NCBI RefSeq assembly: GCF_000237995.1
Contig: NC_016605.1
Coordinates: 1,364,001-1,428,000, forward strand
Origin: Pediococcus claussenii ATCC BAA-344
GTDB taxonomy: Bacteria; Bacillota; Bacilli; Lactobacillales; Lactobacillaceae
Direction of reading: 5' to 3'
Length of the DNA stretch: 64,000 bases
Below, piece by piece: positions 27,385 to 36,176 of this stretch (position 1 is the first letter of the stretch; each line of letters starts with the position of its first letter). Under the pieces are notes generated by a model that was given only the letters and a program-made list of their open reading frames with translations, was not told where the DNA came from and did not search any database. The position numbers and the translations under genes are program-made.

Positions 27385-28095
27385 GTGTATAAATATCAGG
27401 AGATATCTGAACAGTTACGTCAAAAAATTATCAATGGAGAATTCACTTCTGGAGAGCTATTACCAGACCAAAATCAATTGGCAAAGGATTTTGATACCAC
27501 TAGAATAACAATTCGAAAAGCAATCCAATCACTTATCGTTGAAGGTATAGTATTTTCAAAACGCGGAGCTGGGACATTTGTACGGAAGGATTTTCAACAA
27601 AGTATCGATGATTTAAATTCTAAAATTGAACGTCCACTCGGTACAACACATAACCACCCTGATAACAAAATAAGTAGTAAAGTACTTGGCTTAGACGCTC
27701 GTTTACCTTCAGAAAAAGAGCAACGAAGGCTTTTAATCACAGAAACTGACCCAGTTTATGTGATTGATCGAGTCCGATTTGTTGATGATCAAGTATTCAG
27801 CTTAGAACATACAATTATGCCAACCTCGATTACCAAGCTTTCAGAAAAAGTTTTGGCTTCTTCCATCTATGATCATATGAAAAAACAAAATTTAAAGATT
27901 GCTGGATCACACCGAATTGTCACAGCTGCTAAGGCGACTGAAAGTGATATAAAAGAATTAGGAGCCGAAAAAATCGACCCTGTTTTGGTAATCAAACAAA
28001 TTAGTTATCTAGAAGACGGTACCCCATTTGAATATTCTGAATCGCATTTTCCATATCAGACCAGCCACGTAACCGCGGATATAAATTTAGTTTAA
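27385..28095 (+). CDS. GntR-family (HutC type) transcriptional regulator
   Basis: An N-terminal winged helix (residues 1-70, with LAKDFDTTRITIRKAI) is followed by a UTRA ligand-binding domain (about 85-230). The 236 residues are normal. I chose GTG 27385 because GGGGAG lies 7 bases ahead; the in-frame ATG at 27349 has no ribosome binding site and would add 12 residues. UTRA domains sense small molecules, often the sugar phosphates of neighbouring PTS units. It is divergent from the beta-glucoside genes, so it probably represses them. Confidence 0.9.
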   Translation: MYKYQEISEQLRQKIINGEFTSGELLPDQNQLAKDFDTTRITIRKAIQSLIVEGIVFSKRGAGTFVRKDFQQSIDDLNSKIERPLGTTHNHPDNKISSKVLGLDARLPSEKEQRRLLITETDPVYVIDRVRFVDDQVFSLEHTIMPTSITKLSEKVLASSIYDHMKKQNLKIAGSHRIVTAAKATESDIKELGAEKIDPVLVIKQISYLEDGTPFEYSESHFPYQTSHVTADINLV

Positions 28096-28111
28096 TTATG
28101 CTTTATGTATA

Positions 28112-28154
28112 GAAAAACCGAGCAAAAGTACGAGTACTTATGTTCGGCTTTTTT
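28112..28154 (+). terminator. terminator after the GntR gene
   Basis: ACCGA pairs with TTCGG (arms near 28116-28121 and 28142-28147), with an inner AAGTAC/GTACTT stem, followed by TTTTTT. It also lies at the end of the converging LytTR gene. Confidence 0.75.
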
Positions 28155-28174
28155 GATCGTTTTTCTATTTATTT

Positions 28175-28924
28175 CTACAACGTTGTAGTCATTAATTTCT
28201 TAAAATCACTAACTTTTCGCGATGCAATGGTACAACTATCGCCATTTATAAAACTAACTTGTTTAGCTTTAGGATCATAACAAGAAACATTATCCGGATT
28301 AATCAAGTAACTTCGATGGCAACGATATAGCTTGGGATATTTCTTAGCGAGATCAGTAATATTGGCATAAAATTCATCGTTCTGCTTGAGACTATGGAGA
28401 ATAATCTTATGTGATTGGCCTGCCGACTCAACAAAAATTAATTCACTGAGTGCAATTGATCGCCATTTCAACCCGACTCTATATTCAAATCGATCTTCAA
28501 ACAGACTCATCACTCTTACATATCTCCTAATAACCGTTCGAATGTTCTCTTCGATTCGTTCTTTTATCTCCTCAAGTCGATTTGTTTTAATAATAAAATC
28601 CATCGGCTCAACCTTTTTTTCTAAAGCTAAGTACATGGTTTCAATGTGTTTTGAAATAAAAATAATCTTCGCAAGTGGATCTAGACGTCTAATCTGAGTA
28701 GCCACCTGTATCCCATTAGAGTCCCCCGCTCCCAGCCCAATATTTAAAAAATAAAGACCACCAGTTACTTTCTTGTGTTTAAAATACTCCATAATTTGCC
28801 GTGAATCACTTGCAGAAACTGCAACTTGCATATCAAACTCATTAATTAAAATATGATTATTGACTATTTGAGTGTATAAATCCAACTTTGCTGAATTATT
28901 TTCGCAAATAAATACTGAAACCAC
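28175..28924 (-). CDS. AgrA/ComE-like LytTR response regulator with an altered receiver
   Basis: The 249-residue protein has a receiver domain (1-125) and a LytTR DNA-binding domain (about 145-245, with LIFVESAGQSHKI and CHRSYLINPDNV). In AgrA-type receivers the phosphoacceptor lies in YFLDI; here the DNA reads YFLNI, so residue 61 is Asn (codon AAT). The acidic pair near the N-terminus is also reduced (FICENN). No histidine kinase or signal peptide gene lies nearby. It may act without phosphorylation. The NlpC/P60 gene upstream is on the same strand, 105 bases away, with no clear link. Confidence 0.85.
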   Translation of the reverse strand: MVSVFICENNSAKLDLYTQIVNNHILINEFDMQVAVSASDSRQIMEYFKHKKVTGGLYFLNIGLGAGDSNGIQVATQIRRLDPLAKIIFISKHIETMYLALEKKVEPMDFIIKTNRLEEIKERIEENIRTVIRRYVRVMSLFEDRFEYRVGLKWRSIALSELIFVESAGQSHKIILHSLKQNDEFYANITDLAKKYPKLYRCHRSYLINPDNVSCYDPKAKQVSFINGDSCTIASRKVSDFKKLMTTTL

Positions 28925-29028
28925 CTAATTCCCCCAAGATATCTGATTACTTCCACTGAACTATTCATTGAAAAATATTGTTATTCTTCGTTATAAATTA
29001 AATTACGCAAATATAATGAAAGAGCTCC

Positions 29029-29832
29029 TTAAAGTACCCGTCTTGCAAATTGTGGCATCCAGTACGACATTGCCTGCTCTTTAATGTTTTGGCCCGGCTG
29101 TGGAGCAAATAAACATTTTCCGTTCCCAGTGTAGATTCCAACATGATAAGCATCTCCATTGTTCGACCAAAACAATAAGTCTCCTGCTTTTAGTTGGTTC
29201 ATATTCACAGCCTTACCACATGTTGACTGCTGTTCCGAGGTTCGTGGTAATTTAATTCCTACGCTAGCGTATACATACTGTACTAATCCAGAACAATCAA
29301 AACTATTAGGTCCAGTGGCACCCCAAACGTAAGGCTTACCAATTTGAGCTCGTGCTTTACCTAAAATCTGATTAACCTTGGATTTTACGGGCACCTTGGG
29401 TTTAACCTTGCCACCTGAATCTTTTGCGCCACCAACAAAAACGGGGTTACTATCCTTCCCCCACATCTCTTTTGTTTTGGTAACCCTTTCCACCATGTAA
29501 TGTCGACTGCCGCTGTAACTAATCCATGAAATCCAATCATATCCTTCAGCAGAAACCTTTTGATCGTAGTTAACCGTCTCTCCACCCGCATAACTTCCTT
29601 CAATCTTTCCTGAAGTGCTAGGCTTATTACGAATATTAATCGTCCCACCGGCGGTAAAACTTCCTGAAACCTTAAGTTGGTTACTCTTAGGCTGTGCCAT
29701 TAATACGTTGGTTGCCCGAACAGCTGACTCTTTAGAAGTTACTTGATCCGCGCTAACCTTCTCCTGCGTAAATAATGCCAATAAAATGGTCGGAATAACC
29801 ACTACCCCTGAATACTTTGAATTAAACTTCAT
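29029..29832 (-). CDS. secreted NlpC/P60 cell-wall hydrolase with SH3 domain
   Basis: The 267-residue protein has a signal peptide (cleavage likely after KVSA, residue 28), a bacterial SH3-type cell-wall-binding domain (about 58-116, with GGTINIRNKPSTSG and WISWISYSG), a Lys/Pro linker and an NlpC/P60 domain (154-267). The catalytic cysteine is C180 in FDCSGLVQYVY and the histidine is H230 in YHVGIYTG. It likely cleaves peptidoglycan stem peptides. ATG 29832 with AAGGAGG upstream is preferred to an earlier in-frame start at 29880. Confidence 0.92.
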   Translation of the reverse strand: MKFNSKYSGVVVIPTILLALFTQEKVSADQVTSKESAVRATNVLMAQPKSNQLKVSGSFTAGGTINIRNKPSTSGKIEGSYAGGETVNYDQKVSAEGYDWISWISYSGSRHYMVERVTKTKEMWGKDSNPVFVGGAKDSGGKVKPKVPVKSKVNQILGKARAQIGKPYVWGATGPNSFDCSGLVQYVYASVGIKLPRTSEQQSTCGKAVNMNQLKAGDLLFWSNNGDAYHVGIYTGNGKCLFAPQPGQNIKEQAMSYWMPQFARRVL

Positions 29833-29974
29833 GCAATTCCTCCTTGTTATTAAGTGTTTCAACAGTATCCAACAAATCATCTTGTTTTAGAGTAGATCAC
29901 CCTAAATAATTAATTAACAATCCTCAACGTTAATATTTACTAAACCAAACAACTTTCATGCTTCCTAAAGCACA

Positions 29975-30003
29975 AAAAAGCCACAACATTAAATTGTCGT
30001 GAC
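29975..30003 (-). terminator. terminator of the ribose operon
   Basis: Read leftward, AGTCACGACAAT pairs with ATGTTGTGGCT through two wobble pairs and is followed by TTTTTTG. It lies just past the permease stop at 30027. Confidence 0.75.
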
Positions 30004-30026
30004 TCCCTTTAGTTTGATAAAAAAAG

Positions 30027-31358
30027 TTATGCCCTTAATTCTCGTCGATGTTCACTATAGAAATACCATGTAACAATTACATAGCAAATTGTTGGGACAA
30101 TGAATGAAAATTGCATTGAACCAGATAAATCGGATACAACACCTTGAACAGCAGGAATGATTGCTCCACCAATGATTGCCATAACAAGTACGGCACCTGC
30201 TGTTTCCGTGAATTGCTTTTCTTCAACAGTATCAAGAGTATGAGCATAAATTGTTGGCCATTCTGGTCCAAAGAAGAAACTTGTAAGAATTGCCATATAA
30301 ACAGCGATCATATTTGGAATTGTAAATGCACCGATTAGCGCAATTGTCCCAAGTAGGGAATACCAAGTTAAAACCTTTGTAATTGAAAATTTATTCATCA
30401 AAAAGTTGGCGATAACCTTACCAACAAACCAAGCAAGATAACTATAAATCATATACGTTGAAGCGGCGCTATCAGTTATACTATGATTCAAATTCAATGC
30501 CAAGCGAATTGTAAAGGACCAGACAGTGGTTTGCATACCCACATAAAAGAATTGAGCAGCGATTCCTTTTTTGTAGTTACGATTTCCCCATAAATACTTT
30601 AAAGTATCTTTTAACGATGGCTTTTCTTCAACTTCGCCACCCGCATTAGAAATGGTAGCCTTAGCGCTAGGCATAGGAGTAATTGCAAAAATGATTAACA
30701 TTACAACTAAAATTGCTAAGATATATTTATATGGTTGAAGGGTGTATTGCAACATCTGTTCGCCATAAGCAATTCGTTCTGCACCATGCATTGTAGCCAT
30801 TTTTTCAGCTAAGTTCCCAACATGACCAAAAATTAAATATTTTCCTAAAATGATTCCAGCCATATCTCCTAGTGGTACCAAAGTTTGCGAAAAATTTAAA
30901 CGAGCATTTGCGTGCTTCTTTGGTCCAAGCATCGAGCTGTAAGTATCACTCGCTGTCTCTAAAAAGCTTAAGCCAATTGCAATAGCAAAAATAGCAACTA
31001 AAAACATACTATAGGTTGCAATCCTGGATGCTGGAAAGAATAATCCACATCCAACAATATAGAATATTAGTCCAGTCATAATTGCAAATTTATAACTATT
31101 TTTCTTAATAATTAATGATGCTGGAATAGCAATCAAAAAATATCCACCATAGAAAGCACTCTGCACAAACGCTGTTGCTGCATCATTCAGCGTAAAAACC
31201 GTTTTAAATTGTGTAATTAAAATATCATTTAAACTAGCTGCCGCTCCCCACAATGGAAAGATCAAGGAAACAAGCATAAATTGGAACGGTGGCGTTTTAC
31301 TTAGATAACCGTCTGATAATTGCTTAAAGCCATGAGCTTTGTTACGTACTGCTTGCAT
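30027..31358 (-). CDS. FucP-family MFS sugar permease (probably ribose)
   Basis: The 443-residue protein has twelve hydrophobic helices and the features of the FucP branch of the major facilitator superfamily, such as LNDILITQFKTVF near residue 43, AFYGGYFLIAIPASLI near 68, GLSFLETASDTY near 129 and FFGPEWPTIYA in the C-half. Known members import L-fucose or related sugars with protons. Here it follows rbsK and rbsD by 18 bases, so the likely substrate is D-ribose. It has no close relation in sequence to RbsU or the RbsABC importer. The substrate call rests on context. Confidence 0.85.
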   Translation of the reverse strand: MQAVRNKAHGFKQLSDGYLSKTPPFQFMLVSLIFPLWGAAASLNDILITQFKTVFTLNDAATAFVQSAFYGGYFLIAIPASLIIKKNSYKFAIMTGLIFYIVGCGLFFPASRIATYSMFLVAIFAIAIGLSFLETASDTYSSMLGPKKHANARLNFSQTLVPLGDMAGIILGKYLIFGHVGNLAEKMATMHGAERIAYGEQMLQYTLQPYKYILAILVVMLIIFAITPMPSAKATISNAGGEVEEKPSLKDTLKYLWGNRNYKKGIAAQFFYVGMQTTVWSFTIRLALNLNHSITDSAASTYMIYSYLAWFVGKVIANFLMNKFSITKVLTWYSLLGTIALIGAFTIPNMIAVYMAILTSFFFGPEWPTIYAHTLDTVEEKQFTETAGAVLVMAIIGGAIIPAVQGVVSDLSGSMQFSFIVPTICYVIVTWYFYSEHRRELRA

Positions 31359-31376
31359 TGTGTTGCACCTCCAATT

Positions 31377-31772
31377 TTAAAAAGTAACTCCACTTTCCAA
31401 AATAATATTAGAATATGGTGTCATTTCACCAGTTCGGATAAATCCGTGCGTCTTACTTAGATCTTTCTTTAGATCAGAATGTGGCACATATTCAATTTCA
31501 ACATTGGGCATTAAACTCTTTATTGCCACTAGCTGATCCGGATTTTCCGTTTTAATTTCTTCAGCCAAGTAAATTTTTTGAACTTCAAGCTCTTCTAAAA
31601 CATTTTTTAAAACATCAATAAAGCTTGGCAACTGTTTATCAACTGCTAAATCAACCTTTGGTGTCCCTAGTGGCACCGGCATCCCTGCGTCACCAATAGA
31701 AAGCCAGTCCATGTGCCCCATTCCTGCAATCAACGTTGAAATTTGAGAATTTATTACTTTTGTTTTTTTCAT
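31377..31772 (-). CDS. rbsD: D-ribose pyranase
   Basis: The 131-residue RbsD catalyses interconversion of beta-pyranose and beta-furanose forms of ribose before phosphorylation. The family motifs are visible: [19 protein letters not shown] with the catalytic histidine (about residue 20), [11 protein letters not shown], the HSDLKK segment, and the C-terminal [14 protein letters not shown]. The length is typical. It sits 11 bases after rbsK. FucU paralogues share the fold, but the neighbouring ribokinase favours ribose. Confidence 0.93.
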   Translation of the reverse strand: MKKTKVINSQISTLIAGMGHMDWLSIGDAGMPVPLGTPKVDLAVDKQLPSFIDVLKNVLEELEVQKIYLAEEIKTENPDQLVAIKSLMPNVEIEYVPHSDLKKDLSKTHGFIRTGEMTPYSNIILESGVTF

Positions 31773-31783
31773 TTTAATACCCC

Positions 31784-32692
31784 TTATTTTGTAGATAATA
31801 CTTCTTCACGCGTTGGAATTGATGGCATTGCGCCAAGCTTTTGAACAGTTAACGATGATGCTCTTTGTCCATACTCCAAAGCGTCTTTTATGTTAGACAA
31901 ATCATTATTCAATTGCGAAGTAAGTGCACCAATGAAGGTATCACCAGCTGCTGTCGTATCGACTGCTTTAACTTTAAAAGCCTTCATAAACCCGCTTTCG
32001 TTGTCGGTACTATAAAAAGCGCCTTTACTTCCAATTGTTATAATCAAATTTTTAACACCCATTCCTCTGAAAGACTCAGCTGTTTTCTCCATTGATTCTT
32101 CATCGATAACTTCAATTCCAGTTAATGCGGCACTTTCAGTTTCATTTGGTATTACTAAATCAGTAACTTTCAGAAGATCTGGGTTAATTTTTTGTGCAGG
32201 TGCCGGATTTAAAACCGTTAAAATTCCTTTTGTTTTGGCAATTTGAAATGCCTTTAAAGTAACATCTTGTGGTGTTTCAAACTGTGCAATTAAAGCTTCT
32301 ATTCCATTAAATACATCTTCTGATATATCTTCTGGTGCAATGCGTTGATTAGCGCCACCGTAAACTAAAATATCATTTTGTCCTGAGTCATCTAATAAAA
32401 TTACGGCTGAGCCTGTACCAACACGTTTATCAGTTTTAATGTTTACCGTATCAATCTGATCTTCTTTCAATGAATCGATCATGAAACGTCCTTCATCGTC
32501 GTCACCAACGCGACCAATAAAGCGAACCGCAGCACCAGATCTTGCAGAAGCTACAGCTTGGTTTGCTCCTTTACCACCGGCCGCACTCGATTTATTTGAA
32601 ACAGCCAAAGTTTCTCCAGGTTGAGGCATTCGGTTCAAACGTAAAATCATATCTACATTTAAGCTTCCTAAAACCGCAATTTTTTTAGTCAT
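31784..32692 (-). CDS. rbsK: ribokinase
   Basis: The 302-residue PfkB-family kinase phosphorylates D-ribose to ribose 5-phosphate. Motifs are the [10 protein letters not shown] signature (about residues 39-48), the anion hole and base in [13 protein letters not shown] (catalytic Asp about 254) and LNVDM at the N-terminus for sugar binding. It is the first gene of the operon. A 20-base perfect palindrome and a cre site lie in the 80 bases upstream. Confidence 0.96.
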   Translation of the reverse strand: MTKKIAVLGSLNVDMILRLNRMPQPGETLAVSNKSSAAGGKGANQAVASARSGAAVRFIGRVGDDDEGRFMIDSLKEDQIDTVNIKTDKRVGTGSAVILLDDSGQNDILVYGGANQRIAPEDISEDVFNGIEALIAQFETPQDVTLKAFQIAKTKGILTVLNPAPAQKINPDLLKVTDLVIPNETESAALTGIEVIDEESMEKTAESFRGMGVKNLIITIGSKGAFYSTDNESGFMKAFKVKAVDTTAAGDTFIGALTSQLNNDLSNIKDALEYGQRASSLTVQKLGAMPSIPTREEVLSTK

Positions 32693-32709
32693 ACTATTTC
32701 CTCCAACAA

Positions 32710-32729
32710 TTAGTAAAACGTTTTACTAA
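32710..32729. promoter_or_regulatory. LacI-type operator of the ribose operon
   Basis: TTAGTAAAACGTTTTACTAA is a perfect 20-base palindrome with a central CG, the standard shape for LacI-family operators. It lies 18 bases upstream of the rbsK start. The adjacent LacI-type gene is the natural binding partner. Confidence 0.8.
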
Positions 32730-32758
32730 GTTTCTACAATTGACATATTAACACTTGA

Positions 32759-32772
32759 TGCAAACGCTTACA
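32759..32772 (-). promoter_or_regulatory. catabolite-responsive element (cre)
   Basis: Read leftward the site is TGTAAGCGTTTGCA, which fits the Gram-positive cre consensus TGWAARCGYTWNCW at all 14 positions. Its place 67 bases ahead of rbsK suits CcpA control of the ribose operon. Confidence 0.75.
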
Positions 32773-32802
32773 ACCCAATAAACAAAAAAAGTTGAATTCT
32801 CA

Positions 32803-33807
32803 TCAACTTTTCAAGCTTTTTACACTTTCCCTAGGTATTAAATTTATTGGCAATGTTAGTTTCTTTATTCTACTAGAGGGATCTACCACACGCTCAATTA
32901 AAAACTGTGCTGCTTTTCCTCCCATTTCAAAAACAGGTTGATGAATCGTAGTTAAACTCGGTGTAATATATTGATCTAAATCAATATCATCATAGCCAAT
33001 AATCGAAATATCATTTGGGATTTTCATTCCTGCTTCTTTCACACCTCGGTAAAGCCCAATGGCTACCTCATCATTTGCAGCAAAGACGCCCGTAATATGC
33101 TCTTTAAGTAAATCCTTAGCCATGGTACGACCACCATTTTTACTTAATTCTGCCGTAAACCTTTTACTAGAAAGAGCTTTTTCGTTTACGTACGTATTGA
33201 ATCCATTCCAACGTTTCTCAATATTTTGTGGTGCTTCATCTGGCAAAAGCATAGCGAGCTTTTGATGACCTTTATCTATAAAATGTTTTGCTGCCATTCG
33301 GCCGCCTTCAAAATCATCAATTATGACTTGATCGCCTGTATTTAGTGGATTTTGGTCCAGCATAATGTATGGAACGTTATTAGCATTTAAAATATGATCG
33401 ATGTTTTTCCTGTCAATGATGTCCGAAGCAATTATCATACCATCAGCAGCTCTTCTAACTAACTCAGCAAGATATTTTTCCGCAATTACAACTTGATTTT
33501 CAAAATCAAAAATTAACAGTGCATAACCTCTTAATGCCAATTCTGATTGAATTCCCTGAATTAAATTACTGAAAAAAGGATTCCCAATTTCTGGTACTAA
33601 TACGCCGATTGTCTTTGATTGCTTTGTTACCATATTTTGGGCGCTAAAGTCTGGTACATACCCTAATTGATTTTGCGCATCTCGTACTTTTTTTCGTGTT
33701 TCCGCGCTAAACCTTTTGCCTTTATTGTTTAGTATTTGCGACACCGTCGTTACTGAAACGCCAGCCTGAACAGCAACTTCACGAATGGTTATCTTTTTCG
33801 TCATCAT
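32803..33807 (-). CDS. rbsR: LacI-family regulator of the ribose operon
   Basis: The 334-residue protein has an N-terminal LacI helix-turn-helix (TIREVAVQAGVSVTTVSQIL) and a periplasmic-binding-protein-like effector domain with PEIGNPFFSNLIQGI near residue 60. I chose ATG 33807, with GGAG 5 bases upstream; a longer in-frame start at 33882 would include promoter sequence. It lies upstream of rbsK on the same strand, 110 bases away, with an operator between. The symbol is by context. Confidence 0.85.
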   Translation of the reverse strand: MMTKKITIREVAVQAGVSVTTVSQILNNKGKRFSAETRKKVRDAQNQLGYVPDFSAQNMVTKQSKTIGVLVPEIGNPFFSNLIQGIQSELALRGYALLIFDFENQVVIAEKYLAELVRRAADGMIIASDIIDRKNIDHILNANNVPYIMLDQNPLNTGDQVIIDDFEGGRMAAKHFIDKGHQKLAMLLPDEAPQNIEKRWNGFNTYVNEKALSSKRFTAELSKNGGRTMAKDLLKEHITGVFAANDEVAIGLYRGVKEAGMKIPNDISIIGYDDIDLDQYITPSLTTIHQPVFEMGGKAAQFLIERVVDPSSRIKKLTLPINLIPRESVKSLKS

Positions 33808-33815
33808 TTCATCTC

Positions 33816-33835
33816 CTACTAACGTTTTGATTATA
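33816..33835 (-). promoter_or_regulatory. promoter and half-operator of the LacI gene
   Basis: Read leftward, an extended -10 element TGGTATAAT ends at 33830 and is followed at once by CAAAACGTTAGTA, which shares AAAACGTT and the TTAGTA-like flank with the rbs operator. The overlap with the transcription start suggests autoregulation. Confidence 0.5.
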
Positions 33836-33911
33836 CCATTATTAGTCAGACACAAATTCCTTATAAACAAAGGTTGCCTCAAAGTTTCTCAAATATGCAT
33901 CGTTTTGAAAC

Positions 33912-33961
33912 AAAAGATCTGTTGCAAGTAATAGAAATCTATTACTTGCAACAGATCTTTT
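33912..33961 (-). terminator. terminator of the amino-acid ABC operon
   Basis: A 24-base perfect inverted repeat (33912-33935 with 33938-33961) has only two bases between the arms and A/T runs at its ends. It lies between the end of the leftward ABC operon and the LacI gene and isolates the two. Confidence 0.85.
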
Positions 33962-34024
33962 AAAATTCCAAAAATTAAAGAACTAATTTTCTCAGTATAT
34001 TTCAAGCTACTTCATGTAGTTTCA

Positions 34025-34681
34025 CTACGCCTTTACTCGTTTTTCAATAACTCGTGAAACCACTGACAAAGCATAACAAACCACAAAATACATTACAGCC
34101 AGAGCTAGGAACATTGGAATAATGTAATTAGTATCCTGTCCATAAATAATTTGTGCATGATACATTAACTCCGGTAACATAATAATTGTTGCAAGTGAAG
34201 TATCCTTAATTAATGAAATAAACTGACTAACAAGAGCTGGTATCATTCTCATTTGCGCCTGTGGTAGTACCACGTATCGCATTGCCTGCCAGAATGTCAA
34301 CCCATTGGCACGCGCCCCTTCCATTTGTCCCTTCGGAATTGACTCGATCCCGCCACGAATAATTTCTGCCAACATTGCTGACTCAAATATTGTCAGCGCC
34401 GAAATTGCTGAAGCCATGATGCTTAACCTTATTCCCATATTTGGTAATCCAAAATAGGTAAAGAAAAAGATTAGTAACAATGGTAAGTTACGAATTAAAT
34501 CAATTACGAAACCGACAATAGCCGATAGATATTTAATCTTAACGTACCGAATCAATCCCAAAATTGCTCCAAAAATATAACTTAATATAATCGAAATTAC
34601 AGAAACCTCAATTGTGATCCACAATCCTTTTAGCAAAAAAGAAATGTTTACCCAAGAATACGCGTCGATAAATGATTGCAT
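34025..34681 (-). CDS. polar amino-acid ABC transporter permease
   Basis: The 218-residue permease belongs to the HisM/GlnP family, with five helices and the coupling motif GQMEGARANGLTFWQAMRYVVLPQA around residue 117 (only part cited here). It starts one base from the stop of the preceding permease, so the two subunits are translationally coupled and probably form a heterodimer. The operon is ATPase, binding protein, permease 1, permease 2. The substrate is probably glutamine or glutamate, by similarity of arrangement only. Confidence 0.9.
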   Translation of the reverse strand: MQSFIDAYSWVNISFLLKGLWITIEVSVISIILSYIFGAILGLIRYVKIKYLSAIVGFVIDLIRNLPLLLIFFFTYFGLPNMGIRLSIMASAISALTIFESAMLAEIIRGGIESIPKGQMEGARANGLTFWQAMRYVVLPQAQMRMIPALVSQFISLIKDTSLATIIMLPELMYHAQIIYGQDTNYIIPMFLALAVMYFVVCYALSVVSRVIEKRVKA

Positions 34682-35331
34682 TATGCAACACCTCGATTCG
34701 TTCGTTTTTCAAGATAACGCATGTAATAACTAAGGGGCATAGTAATAATCAAATATAAAATACCAACTACTACGTATGAGTTAATAGTATCAAAAGTAGT
34801 AGATGCAATGGCATTACCCTGATACATCAAATCAAACCCAGCAACAAAAGCAAGAACTGATGAATTCTTAACTAAGTTTATAAATTGATTACCAAGTGGT
34901 GGAATCACAATCTTAAATGCTTGCGGCAGTACAATATACCGCATTGATTGCCAATAAGTCATCCCGTTTGAACGAGCAGCTTCCATCTGTCCCCCACTAA
35001 CTGATTGAATTCCAGCGCGAACTGTTTCGGCAATAAAAGCCGATGTATAAATTGTTAATCCAATCGTTCCAGCGGTAAATCCGTTAATTGTGATAAAGAA
35101 ACGAGGAATTATAATGTAAAAGAACATCGTGACAACTAGAAGTGGAATATTACGGACGATTTCAACATAAATTCGGCCGATCACGTTTAGAGCACGATTA
35201 GGTAATACTTCAAAAATAGCAAACATAGATCCAATGATTAGACTGAAGAGTAACGCAATCAAACTACATAATAACGTTTGACCCAGTCCATCTAATAAAG
35301 GCTGCCAATGATTAGCAATAATATTGATCAT
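34681..35331 (-). CDS. polar amino-acid ABC transporter permease
   Basis: This 216-residue HisM/GlnP-family permease has the coupling motif GQMEAARSNGMTYWQSMRYI near residue 118. It overlaps the 3' end of the binding-protein gene by 4 bases and abuts the next permease. It resembles its neighbour but is clearly distinct, fitting a heterodimeric channel. Confidence 0.9.
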   Translation of the reverse strand: MINIIANHWQPLLDGLGQTLLCSLIALLFSLIIGSMFAIFEVLPNRALNVIGRIYVEIVRNIPLLVVTMFFYIIIPRFFITINGFTAGTIGLTIYTSAFIAETVRAGIQSVSGGQMEAARSNGMTYWQSMRYIVLPQAFKIVIPPLGNQFINLVKNSSVLAFVAGFDLMYQGNAIASTTFDTINSYVVVGILYLIITMPLSYYMRYLEKRTNRGVA

Positions 35332-36161
35332 CTTTCAACCTCCTTGTAGTTAAAACCGGCAATATTTCCGAACCATTTTTTGATAATTCGATTATATGTA
35401 CCATCTGCTTCGATTTCATGAAGGGCTTTGTTAATGTTACTCTTAAATTCACCTTGTCCCTTGTTGATAGCAATTCCATATGGTTCTTTGGTAAAGGTCC
35501 CACCGACTACCCGATAGTCCGGATTATCAACTGCCATCCCAAACAAAATACCATTATCGGTAGTTAGTGCTTGACCCTGGCCGGATTTCAAAGCTGTAAG
35601 GGCTTGGGCATAGTCTTGTAGTTGCAAGACACTAGCCTTAGGGGCAAATTTTTGGATGTTTTCAACTGAATTAGCTCCAACAACCCCAATCACTTTTGTT
35701 CCAGTTTTATTAAGATCTTTCACGTTTTTAATTGGGCTTCCCTTTTTAACCAACAAAGATTGTCCCGCATCAAAGTACGAATTAGAGAAATCAACAATTT
35801 TTTCACGATCAGGTGTGATTGTCATCGTGGCAATTACGGCATCAATATTTCCATTTTTCAATAACGGAATTCGTGTTTGACTTGAAACTTGTACAAAGTT
35901 AGCTTTACCATTCTTTCCAAGCATTTTTTTCGTTAAAGCCTGTGCAATATCAACATCAAATCCCTTAATTTTTGAATCTTTAACGTCCATCAACCCAAAT
36001 AGCTTAGTATCAGCTTTTACACCCCAAGTAATTGAGTCAGTCTGTTTAGCGTGCTGCCAGACGCTTTGATGAGCTGCTTCGCGTGTTCCACAGCTACTTA
36101 AAACAATCATACTTATTAGCAACGCACCAAGCAGGGACATTCTTTTGACTAGTTTATTCAT
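35328..36161 (-). CDS. amino-acid-binding lipoprotein of an ABC importer
   Basis: The 277-residue protein has a lipoprotein signal (lipobox VLSSCGTRE, C24). It then has an SBP_bac_3 domain with GFDVDIAQALTKKMLG near residue 68 and ATMTITPDREKIVDFSNSYF near 112. That latter motif is typical of glutamine, glutamate and other polar amino-acid binding proteins. It lies between the ATPase and permease genes. The ligand cannot be fixed from sequence. Confidence 0.92.
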   Translation of the reverse strand: MNKLVKRMSLLGALLISMIVLSSCGTREAAHQSVWQHAKQTDSITWGVKADTKLFGLMDVKDSKIKGFDVDIAQALTKKMLGKNGKANFVQVSSQTRIPLLKNGNIDAVIATMTITPDREKIVDFSNSYFDAGQSLLVKKGSPIKNVKDLNKTGTKVIGVVGANSVENIQKFAPKASVLQLQDYAQALTALKSGQGQALTTDNGILFGMAVDNPDYRVVGGTFTKEPYGIAINKGQGEFKSNINKALHEIEADGTYNRIIKKWFGNIAGFNYKEVER

Positions 36162-36176
36162 CTAATGTCCCTCCTT

